This document shows, piece by piece, positions 1 through 5,107 of a DNA stretch of 5,449 bases. Source of the stretch: Betaproteobacteria bacterium (GTDB lineage Bacteria; Pseudomonadota; Gammaproteobacteria; Burkholderiales; CAIKXV01); the NCBI GenBank assembly GCA_947456915.1, contig CANGUQ010000290.1, forward strand, positions 1 through 5,449, in the 5' to 3' direction. How positions within the stretch are numbered: the stretch's first letter is position 1; each line of letters opens with the position of its first letter. The notes below the pieces were generated by a model. The model saw only the letters and a list, made by a program, of their open reading frames with translations. It was not told the origin of the DNA and searched no databases. The position numbers were made by a program, and so were the translations under genes.

Positions 1-72
1 ACCTGCGGTGGCGTGCGTGACTCCAGTGCTCACGGACGCGCTCAGCGAATGAACTTCCCCCAGACATCAACC

Positions 73-78
73 GAGGAG
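73..78 (+). promoter_or_regulatory. Ribosome binding site for paralogue A
   Basis: GAGGAG lies 2 nt before the ATG at 81 and 5 nt before the ATG at 84. The spacing favours the second ATG. No convincing -35/-10 or sigma-54 promoter is visible in the 72 nt upstream that fall inside the window, so the promoter may lie further left. Confidence 0.6.
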
Positions 79-83
79 CAATG

Positions 84-773
84 ATGAACCGAACCCTGAT
101 AGGCGCGCTGGGCATGGCGGCGATACTGTTCGGCACGACCACGGGAGTCCGTGACGGTCATGCGGCACCGATGTTCCTGACGTTCCCGACCACCATGTCC
201 CCGACAGGCAACTGGTTCGTGTCGACCAACGTGAGCGGCGTGAACACGGCTGACATCACGCCGTTCAAGCTGGCGCCGTCGGATTTCGCACAGGCTGTCG
301 CCCTCCCGACGCGGCCGCAGTGGATTGCGAACATCAGCAGCGGATCGAACGGCAACTGGACCCAGTTCGTGTTTCGCCAGACCTTCGATCTCACCGGCTA
401 CGACCCCGCGTCGGCAGCCCTCAGGTTCCGCTGGGCAGCCGACGACTCTGGAGAAATCATAGCTAACCGTGGACAGTGGATTCCACAACTCAGGCTCAAC
501 AGCGGGCCGGCGATCTACTACCCGGGGGCATCGCCGACCACCCGTGTTCCAACCTACAACTATAGTCCGGTGCAGACCCTGAGCAGCGGGTTCGTCGATG
601 GTCTCAACACGATCGATTTCTTCGTGCAGGGTAACGGCACGACCGACGGGTTCGCGCTGAACGAGGTGTTGTTCACGGCCAACGCCATCGCTGCCATCCC
701 GCTGCCCGCCCCGGTACTGCTGCTGGGCACCGGACTGGTGGGGCTGCTCACCGTCGCGCGCAGGAAGAAGTGA
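84..773 (+). CDS. Secreted PEP-CTERM-type sorting domain protein (paralogue A)
   Basis: This encodes a predicted exported protein of about 229 residues with no assignable enzymatic role. The N-terminus is a Sec signal peptide: a basic start (MNRT), a hydrophobic stretch to about residue 20, and a likely cleavage site after GHA at about residue 27. The middle has the block WTQFVFRQTFDLTGYDPA (from residue 92) followed by RWAADDSG and, near 135, IPQLRLN. This resembles the jelly-roll, galactose-binding-like fold common in PEP-CTERM proteins. The C-terminus is a tripartite sorting tail: IPLPAP at about 205, a hydrophobic helix (VLLLGTGLVGLL), then the basic end ARRKK. Exosortases are known to process such tails in the inner membrane of exopolysaccharide producers. 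The motif here lacks the usual glutamate and is closer to the VPLPA variant. An ATG at 81 is also possible, but GAGGAG at 73-78 is better spaced (5 nt) for the ATG at 84. The protein is closely related to the one at 3487-4227. Its ligand and role are unknown. Confidence 0.9.
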   Translation: MNRTLIGALGMAAILFGTTTGVRDGHAAPMFLTFPTTMSPTGNWFVSTNVSGVNTADITPFKLAPSDFAQAVALPTRPQWIANISSGSNGNWTQFVFRQTFDLTGYDPASAALRFRWAADDSGEIIANRGQWIPQLRLNSGPAIYYPGASPTTRVPTYNYSPVQTLSSGFVDGLNTIDFFVQGNGTTDGFALNEVLFTANAIAAIPLPAPVLLLGTGLVGLLTVARRKK

Positions 774-781
774 TCGGATGA

Positions 782-814
782 ATCACGTGGCCGGGCACAG
801 TCCGGCCACGTGAT
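782..814 (+). terminator. Perfect 13-bp hairpin after paralogue A
   Basis: The arms 782-794 (ATCACGTGGCCGG) and 802-814 are exact reverse complements, separated by a 7-nt loop. The hairpin starts 8 nt after the TGA at 771-773, the usual place for an intrinsic terminator. There is no T-tract on either side, so it may instead stop transcription weakly or protect the 3' end of the mRNA. Each arm also contains CACGTG, so a protein-binding role cannot be excluded. Confidence 0.6.
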
Positions 815-1034
815 GCACCGGACGCGCGGCGTGGGCACGCCGGGCAGCCGCGATGACCGTGCCCGCCGTTTCGCCGTGTGGCAGACTGCGCAGCGTGTGC
901 CCTGAACAAGGCGTGCGGGCCGAGCCCGCGGTGCAAGGCTCGTCCACGCAAGGCGCGACCGCCAGGGGCGCGCGGCCGACCGTCGCGGCTCCCTCGGCGC
1001 GCACGGGAATCGCCGCCGAATGGAGAGGGTGCTG
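815..1034. other. Intergenic spacer before the ABC operon
   Basis: This stretch of about 220 nt has no supportable gene. The small reading frames in it translate to arginine/alanine/proline-rich low-complexity sequence and lack good ribosome sites. It contains two short GC-rich inverted repeats: a 6-bp stem at 827-832/837-842 and GCGGGC at 915-920 with GCCCGC at 924-929. No promoter matching a consensus was found by eye, although one for the exporter operon is expected here. Confidence 0.45.
1022..1029 (+). promoter_or_regulatory. Ribosome binding site that decides the ATPase start
   Basis: GGAGAGGG sits 5 nt before the ATG at 1035. It overlaps the upstream in-frame ATG at 1020, which has no comparable site of its own. 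The start at 1035 is therefore preferred, giving a protein that begins MTDAIIARHV. Confidence 0.7.
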
Positions 1035-1964
1035 ATGACGGACGCGATCATCGCGAGACACGTCACCTGCATCTATCCGGGGACGCGCGCGCTCGACGAC
1101 GTGTCCTTCGGCGTCAGGCGCGGCAGCGTGACCGCGCTGGTGGGCCCCAACGGGGCAGGCAAGACCACGCTGCTGCGATGCCTCTCCGGACTCGAGCGGC
1201 CGCTCACCGGAACGATCGAGGTGGCGGGCATCGATGTGCTGGAAGAGCCCCGCGCCGCCCACGCGCGCATGGGATACCTCCCGGACTTCTTCGGGATGTA
1301 CGAATCGCTCACCGTTCGGCAATGTCTGTCGCACGCCGCCAGTGCCCGCGCTGTCCCGGCCGGCGCGCTGCAGACCACGGTGGAGACGACAGCGGCGCGC
1401 CTGGGTCTGGCGGACCGGTTGCACCAGCGCTGCGATGCACTCTCGCGCGGCCTGCGCCAGCGCGTCGCGATCGGGCAGGCCATCGTGCATGCGCCGGAGG
1501 TGCTGCTGCTCGATGAACCCGCGGCGGGTCTCGATCCCGAGGCGCGGCACGCGCTCGCCAGTCTGTTCACGCAACTGCGCGGCGAGGGCATGACGCTCCT
1601 GGTCTCGTCGCACATCCTGGCGGAACTCGACGAGTATTCCACCGACATGCTGGTGCTGCGCGACGGTCGGATCATCGACCATCGTGCGCTCGCAGGCGCG
1701 CCGCCTGCCGGCAGGCGTGTGCGGGTGCAGCTGGCCGGCGCGCACGACGGCTGGGCCGCCGCACTCGGCGGGGTAGAGGGGGTACAGGTCATCGAGAGCA
1801 CGTCGCACGGCGCCGAGCTGATCATCGCCGGCGATGCCGCCGATCAGGCCCGGGTGCTGCGCACGCTGATCGAGGCCCGGCTAGCGGTGGCCGTCTTTGC
1901 CGAGCAGAACGAGAATCTGCACGACTCCTATCTGCGTACCGTACAGGGGGCGCCGCGCGGATGA
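1035..1964 (+). CDS. ABC-2 type transporter ATP-binding protein
   Basis: This is the nucleotide-binding subunit of an ABC exporter (309 residues). It hydrolyses ATP on the cytoplasmic face to drive the membrane partner encoded next. Visible motifs, numbered from the start at 1035, are: Walker A GPNGAGKT (37-44), signature LSRGLRQR (136-143) in place of canonical LSGGQ, Walker B VLLLDEP (156-162) with catalytic E161, D-loop GLDP (165-168), and H-loop SSH with H193. At the Q-loop position the sequence reads GYLPDFFGMYESLTV, so aspartate (D84) replaces the usual glutamine. This replacement occurs in a subset of CcmA/COG1131-like exporter ATPases. After about residue 220 a C-terminal extension ends with ENLHDSYLRTV, matching the LEDVFL-type tail of ABC-2 exporter ATPases. 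Its stop codon overlaps the permease start by 4 nt, which indicates translational coupling. The substrate cannot be told from the sequence. Confidence 0.95.
   Translation: MTDAIIARHVTCIYPGTRALDDVSFGVRRGSVTALVGPNGAGKTTLLRCLSGLERPLTGTIEVAGIDVLEEPRAAHARMGYLPDFFGMYESLTVRQCLSHAASARAVPAGALQTTVETTAARLGLADRLHQRCDALSRGLRQRVAIGQAIVHAPEVLLLDEPAAGLDPEARHALASLFTQLRGEGMTLLVSSHILAELDEYSTDMLVLRDGRIIDHRALAGAPPAGRRVRVQLAGAHDGWAAALGGVEGVQVIESTSHGAELIIAGDAADQARVLRTLIEARLAVAVFAEQNENLHDSYLRTVQGAPRG
1961..1964 (+). promoter_or_regulatory. ATGA stop/start overlap coupling ATPase and permease
   Basis: The permease ATG (1961-1963) overlaps the ATPase TGA (1962-1964). Such overlaps usually mean one mRNA and translational coupling, which helps keep the two subunits in balance. 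Confidence 0.9.
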
Positions 1965-3286
1965 ATCCGGAATTCAGGCGCAATCTGTGGCTGGAGTTCT
2001 CCCCGCACCGGCTGATTGCAGCGCCGGTGGTGATCGCGCTGATGCTGGTTCTGGTGGCCGAGATCAGCGACGGGGACTTGCCGCGGGACATGGCCCGGGC
2101 GAGCATCTGGGGATTCAGCCTCGTGGTGCTGATGTGGGGCACGTACCTCGCGGGCACCAGCGTGTCGGCCGAGGCACGCGAGCGCACCTGGGACACGCAG
2201 CGCATGTCTGCCATCGGCCCGTGGACCATGACCTGGGGCAAGCTGCTCGGCGCGCCTGCATTCGCCTGGTACGTCGGACTGATCGCGCTGCTGGTGTACG
2301 TGGTGTGTTCACTGGCGATAACGGGTCGGCCTGCCCTCCGGCTGGCGCTGTTTCTCGTGCTGGCAGCCGTGATCATGCACGCGATGGCGCTCACCCTCAG
2401 CGTCTACGCTGCGCGCAGGCACGGGTCGCACCGGGGCGCGAACGCGCTGCTGCTGATCCTGCTGCTGTCGTTCGGGGTGCCGCCCATCCTCGGTATTGCC
2501 GACCATGGCGCGTCGCCCGTGACGTGGTGGGGCACCGCCTACAGTGCCGTCGGTTTCGCGCTGGCGAGCGCTGCGGCATTCGCGGCGTGGGCCGTGCTGG
2601 GTGCCTATCGCTCGATGTGCACCGCGCTGGAAATCCGGACCCGGCCGTGGGCGCTGCCCGCGTTCACCGTGTTCGCCGCGGCGTGGGCCAGTGGTCTCGT
2701 GCAGGCGCACCTGGCGGATCTCCACGCTGGCGCGTTCCGCGTGCTGCTCACCGGGGCGGCCATCTCCGGTGTCGCCTGTTACGCGCTGCTGCTCGCTGAA
2801 CCGGGCGGCGCCGCGGCGTGGCAACGGCTGCGGGTGCACCTGCGCGCGGGCAACGTCCGCCGCGTGCTGGAGGAGACCCCGCTGTGGCTGATTGCGGTCG
2901 GCACAGGGCTGGTCATGGGCTTCGCCGCCGTGTTCACCGCGACGGGCAGTGCCGGGCCCGGCAGGCTGCTGCCCCTCGCCCTGATGCTGTTCGTGCTGCG
3001 TGACGCAGCGATCTTCCAGTTCTTCGCGCTTGCGAGGACACCGCGCCGCGCAGAAGCCGCTGCGCTGTTCTACCTCGGCGTTCTGTACGCGCTGCTGCCG
3101 GCCCTGCTGTTCGCCACCGACGCGCAATGGCTGTTGCGCCTCGTGCTGCCGCGGATCTTCAGCGACACCGGCACCGGCACGCTCGTCATGGTGGTGCAGG
3201 CGGGCATCGCCATCATGGCGGCGCGATGGCGCTGGCAGACGGTGCACGCCCCGGACACCGGGCAGGCGGTCGCCGCCTCGCGCTGA
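1961..3286 (+). CDS. ABC-2 type transporter permease, about 12 membrane helices
   Basis: This 441-residue integral membrane protein is the likely membrane partner of the preceding ATPase. By eye there are 11-12 hydrophobic segments, near residues 17-34, 46-65, 98-120, 125-148, 160-180, 190-215, 229-247, 257-278, 307-327, 334-356, 366-386 and 405-421. After the second helix, the stretch from ERTWDTQRMSAIGP (74-87) to WGKLLGA (92-98) fits the ABC-2 permease pattern: E-R, a short conserved stretch, P, then G-K-x-L. This links it to that superfamily. Typical ABC-2 permeases have six helices, so this one is about twice that. It could be a six-helix core with an added second half, or a fused pair. 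A loop rich in basic residues (about 288-302) separates the halves. The start codon lies inside the ATGA overlap with the ATPase stop; AGGGGG at 1945-1950 is a plausible ribosome site. The substrate is unknown. Confidence 0.88.
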   Translation: MNPEFRRNLWLEFSPHRLIAAPVVIALMLVLVAEISDGDLPRDMARASIWGFSLVVLMWGTYLAGTSVSAEARERTWDTQRMSAIGPWTMTWGKLLGAPAFAWYVGLIALLVYVVCSLAITGRPALRLALFLVLAAVIMHAMALTLSVYAARRHGSHRGANALLLILLLSFGVPPILGIADHGASPVTWWGTAYSAVGFALASAAAFAAWAVLGAYRSMCTALEIRTRPWALPAFTVFAAAWASGLVQAHLADLHAGAFRVLLTGAAISGVACYALLLAEPGGAAAWQRLRVHLRAGNVRRVLEETPLWLIAVGTGLVMGFAAVFTATGSAGPGRLLPLALMLFVLRDAAIFQFFALARTPRRAEAAALFYLGVLYALLPALLFATDAQWLLRLVLPRIFSDTGTGTLVMVVQAGIAIMAARWRWQTVHAPDTGQAVAASR

Positions 3287-3300
3287 GGAGTCTCAGCGCG
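3279..3300 (+). terminator. 9-bp hairpin over the permease stop codon
   Basis: CGCGCTGAG (3279-3287) and CTCAGCGCG (3292-3300) are perfect reverse complements around a GAGT loop. The TGA stop at 3284-3286 lies in the left arm. There is no T-tract after it, so intrinsic termination is uncertain. Confidence 0.5.
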
Positions 3301-3474
3301 GCGCGTTCGGCCGCGCGAAGTATTCGCGTGCGAGTGAGAGAAAGTACGCAGCGCTGTCGCCCCTGGGCGCCTAGGCTCGAGGTCTGAAACATCTGACGCG
3401 ATCCCGCGGCCGTCGCAACTGCGCTGCGTGAGCCGCGATGAATCGCCCGATCTGAACCGGATACGCGAAGAACG
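3301..3474. other. Intergenic spacer with clustered inverted repeats
   Basis: There is no gene in this stretch. Next to the permease hairpin are two further inverted repeats: GCGCG (3301-3305) with CGCGC (3312-3316), and CGCGAA (3314-3319) with TTCGCG (3323-3328) around a 3-nt spacer. TCTGA occurs twice, 9 nt apart, at about 3381 and 3390. A promoter for the downstream paralogue is expected here, but no consensus match is convincing. Confidence 0.4.
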
Positions 3475-3480
3475 AAGGGA
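3475..3480 (+). promoter_or_regulatory. Ribosome binding site for paralogue B
   Basis: AAGGGA lies 6 nt before the ATG at 3487 and only 3 nt before the GTG at 3484. The spacing favours ATG 3487. Confidence 0.6.
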
Positions 3481-3486
3481 ACCGTG

Positions 3487-4227
3487 ATGAAGACAACCCC
3501 GGGTGGAGTGCTCGCCTTCACTGCAGTGGCGCTGACTGCGTCCCTGCTGCCTGGTACCGTCAGCGCCGCGCCGGTGTTCTACGCGACCTCGAGCCCGACG
3601 AACTGGTCCGTCTCGACCAACGTCAGCAACGCCGATGTCAACGCGACGAACACGCAGGCGCTCCCTTCCCAGTTTCTTCTCGCCGCGACGGCATTCTCCA
3701 CGGCCGTTCTGCGCGAGCCGCTGACTTCACTGTCCTGGATCGGCAACACCGTCTCGGGATCGAACCTGACCACGCCGATCCTGTTCGGGAACATCCGGTG
3801 GACGCAGTTCGTGTTTCGCCAGACCTTCGACCTGACCGGCTACGACCCGGCCACAGCGGTGCTCAGGTTCCAGTGGGCGGCTGACGATTCGGGCAACGGC
3901 GTTGGCTCAGGCGGATGGCAGGGGAGCTGGATTCCCCAGTTCCGCCTGAACGGCGCGAGCACGCGCACCTACTATCCGGGCGCAAGCCCGACCAGCCCGA
4001 TCCCCACTTACGACCTGAGCCCGGAGGTCACCGTCAACAGCGGCTTCATCGGCGGGCTCAACACGATCGAGTTCTTCGTCCAGGGTAATGGCTGGTTCGA
4101 CGGAATGGCGCTGCAGAACGTGAGCTTCACCGCCAACTCGACCACGGCCATTCCGGTGCCGGCACCCGTGCTGCTGCTGGGCACCGGCCTGCTGGGTCTG
4201 CTGGGGATCGCCCGCCGCAGGAAGTGA
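3487..4227 (+). CDS. Secreted PEP-CTERM-type sorting domain protein (paralogue B)
   Basis: This is an exported protein of about 246 residues, paralogous over its full length to the one at 84-773. The signal peptide runs to about residue 27 (cleavage after VSA), followed by an N-terminal region sharing NWxVSTNVS with paralogue A. The core block at 105-136 (WTQFVFRQTFDLTGYDPA, then QWAADDSG) differs from A at only 3 of 32 positions by hand count. IPQFRLN follows at about 149 and the motif FFVQGNG at about 196. The tail has IPVPAP (222-227), a hydrophobic helix and the basic end ARRRK. Over the last 62 residues I count about 45 identities with A. It is about 17 residues longer, mainly from insertions before the core and after WAADDSG. 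The likely role is an exosortase-processed surface or extracellular protein with a jelly-roll-like domain; its ligand is unknown. GTG at 3484 is an alternative start. Confidence 0.9.
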   Translation: MKTTPGGVLAFTAVALTASLLPGTVSAAPVFYATSSPTNWSVSTNVSNADVNATNTQALPSQFLLAATAFSTAVLREPLTSLSWIGNTVSGSNLTTPILFGNIRWTQFVFRQTFDLTGYDPATAVLRFQWAADDSGNGVGSGGWQGSWIPQFRLNGASTRTYYPGASPTSPIPTYDLSPEVTVNSGFIGGLNTIEFFVQGNGWFDGMALQNVSFTANSTTAIPVPAPVLLLGTGLLGLLGIARRRK

Positions 4228-4253
4228 CCGACGACGCAACCCCAGCTCGTCGG
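4228..4253 (+). terminator. Hairpin immediately after paralogue B
   Basis: CCGACGA (4228-4234) and TCGTCGG (4247-4253) form a perfect 7-bp stem with a 12-nt loop directly after the TGA. There is no T-tract. It sits where the 13-bp hairpin sits after paralogue A, but the sequence is different. Confidence 0.4.
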
Positions 4254-4339
4254 ACGCGCGACGGCCTGCGGCCTGCAGCACGGACGGTGACGCGCGCCGC
4301 TGCCGGCGTACCTCGGCAGGGTGGGGGCGCGCGACAGGC
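4254..4339. other. Spacer between converging reading frames
   Basis: This noncoding stretch lies between the end of paralogue B (+) and the end of the hydantoinase-type remnant (-). It contains CTGCCG (4300-4305) and CGGCAG (4314-4319), a short inverted repeat about 20 nt beyond the minus-strand stop. That could be the old terminator of the now-broken gene. Confidence 0.3.
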
Positions 4340-4432
4340 TCAGTGGCTGTAACCGCCGCCGCCCGGCGTCTCGATGACGAACACGTCGCCGGCCTGCGTC
4401 GGCGTCGAGTCGCAACCCTGCCGCTGGCGGAT
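4340..4432 (-). pseudogene. C-terminal remnant of hydantoinase B/5-oxoprolinase-type protein
   Basis: Reading leftward, the frame ends QAGDVFVIETPGGGGYSH and a TGA at 4340-4342. The string GDxxxIETPGGGGY is the hallmark C-terminus of the hydantoinase B/oxoprolinase family, which hydrolyses ATP-dependent 5-oxoproline or hydantoin-type rings. Only about 18 residues (4343-4396) are clearly recognisable, and the upstream limit near 4432 is approximate. Beyond it the sequence belongs to the IS91-like fragment on the other strand, so more than 95% of the gene (normally over 500 residues) is missing. The remaining piece cannot be functional. These genes often sit near Bug/TctC-type receptor genes in betaproteobacteria, and a receptor remnant lies 400 nt to the right. 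Confidence 0.6.
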
Positions 4433-4439
4433 TGCGGCG

Positions 4440-4823
4440 GGCCAGCGCGCGACGCTCGAGCGGCTGTGCCGGTACGTGAGCCGGTCGCCGCTGGCGCAGG
4501 ATCGGCTGACGTTGAGCGCAAAGGGTCGCGTGTGCGACGGGTTCAAGGTGCCATGGCGCGACGGCACCACGCATGTGGTGCTCGATCCGCTGGACTTCAT
4601 TGCGTGGCTGGCGGCGCTGGTGCCGCTGCCGCGCCGGCATCTGACGCGCTATCACGGAGTGCTCGCCCCGCACAGCAGCCTGCGTGCGCTGATCACGCCA
4701 GCCGATCCAGGGCCGATGGCGGCCTGCGGCGCATCGGCGCGAGGCTGGCCGGCTGCAGGCAGCAGCGCGTGGGGGCTGGCAGGGGCGTTTGAAAGTACTA
4801 TTCGCTGCGAATCATGCGGCTGC
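4440..4823 (+). pseudogene. IS91-like (Y2) transposase fragment
   Basis: The reading frame contains TLERLCRYVSRSPLAQDRL, then WRDGTTHVVLDPLDFIAWLA, ALVPLPRRHLTRYHGVLAP and SSLRALITPA (4452-4703). This is the characteristic downstream half of IS91-family Y2 transposases, which move single strands by rolling-circle replication. In the same frame a poorly conserved linker leads to AWGLAGAFESTIRCESCGC, which matches the C-terminal W-A-x-L-L-x-x-V-F...C-x-x-C-G zinc-finger-like segment. The catalytic N-terminal part (HUH and tyrosine motifs) is missing: the sequence to the left is antisense hydantoinase remnant. On the right the frame continues to 4931 only as chance reading through a different gene remnant. 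The open frame from 4374 to 4931 is therefore a chimera, not one gene. No IS91 terminus was identified on either side. Confidence 0.75.
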
Positions 4824-4960
4824 CCGACATGGACGAGCGGCTGCGCGGCATGTTGGCCGATCCGGTGGCGAGCACGCTGGAAGAACTCGACCGTTTCGTG
4901 CTGCGCGAACTGGAGCTGTGGGGCAAGGTGATACGGGCGCAGAAGCTCAAGATCGACTAG
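4814..4960 (+). pseudogene. C-terminal remnant of a Bug/TctC tripartite tricarboxylate transporter receptor
   Basis: The last 48 codons read MRLPDMDERLRGMLADPVA, then STLEELDRFVLRELELWGKV and IRAQKLKID before TAG at 4958-4960. This fits the conserved end of Bug/TctC periplasmic solute-binding proteins: a P-D-x-x-x-R-L helix, D-P-V-x-S-T-x-E-E-L/F, then W-x-K-V-I-x-x-x-x-I/L-K. Those proteins are about 320 residues long and capture carboxylates for a TctAB-type transporter. About 85% of the gene, including the signal peptide, is gone. The in-frame codons before 4814 (KYYSLRI, after a TGA at 4790-4792) belong to the neighbouring transposase fragment in another frame. The join therefore lies at about 4811-4823. 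ATG 4814 is only the first methionine, and I see no ribosome site that would make it a real start. Confidence 0.75.
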
Positions 4961-5015
4961 CAGTCTGTTGAAGAGCTGCTGCGGGGGCGTCTGCTGCGTT
5001 GCCGGGTGCTCGCTC
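4961..5015. other. Unassigned 55-nt spacer between receptor remnant and IS256 element
   Basis: It starts with CAGTCTGTTGAAGAG directly after the TAG of the receptor remnant. The string CAGTCTGTTGAA resembles the outer end of some insertion sequences (IS1182-like ends, from memory), so this could be a scrap of a third element. The match is short and no partner end is present. Confidence 0.25.
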
Positions 5016-5050
5016 GGGCGTGTCTGAATTTTTGTGTGTGAGGCTCGCAG

Positions 5051-5096
5051 CGACTTTACCGGCGAGCGGCGAAAGCCGCTCGGCGCGGGCAAGTCG
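5051..5096. repeat. Long imperfect stem-loop downstream of the IS256 transposase
   Basis: CGACTT (5051-5056) pairs with AAGTCG (5091-5096). Inside these, CCGG (5059-5062) pairs with a bulged CGCGG (5084-5088), and CGAGCGGC (5063-5070) pairs perfectly with GCCGCTCG (5075-5082) around a GAAA tetraloop on the + strand. It lies just past the transposase stop on the minus strand, so it may act as the transposase terminator, as a block to incoming transcription, or as a subterminal feature of the element. Confidence 0.5.
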
Positions 5097-5107
5097 GTCC
5101 CCGATTG

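Noticed and set aside
16..34. Short inverted repeat CGTGA/TCACG near the left edge
   Set aside because: Five base pairs with a 9-nt loop is expected by chance in such GC-rich sequence.
879..893. Sigma-54-like site TGGCAGACTGCGCAG upstream of the exporter
   Set aside because: The GG and GC elements are separated by 8 nt instead of the required 10, so it does not fit a -24/-12 promoter.
853..1035. Small plus-strand frame upstream of the ATPase
   Set aside because: Low-complexity Ala/Arg/Pro/Gly composition, no ribosome site, no motif.
783..1808. Long minus-strand open frame (341 codons) opposite the ATPase
   Set aside because: It translates to Arg/Ala/His-rich sequence with no recognisable motif and lies opposite an unmistakable ABC ATPase; such antisense frames are expected in GC-rich DNA.
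2309..3247. Long minus-strand open frame (312 codons) opposite the permease
   Set aside because: It is Gln/Arg/His/Gly-rich with no family resemblance; it is an antisense shadow of the hydrophobic permease coding strand.
4374..4931. A single 185-codon plus-strand gene
   Set aside because: Its first part is antisense to the hydantoinase-type tail, its middle is IS91-like transposase, and its end is an out-of-frame reading of the Bug/TctC remnant, so it is a chimera of unrelated fragments.
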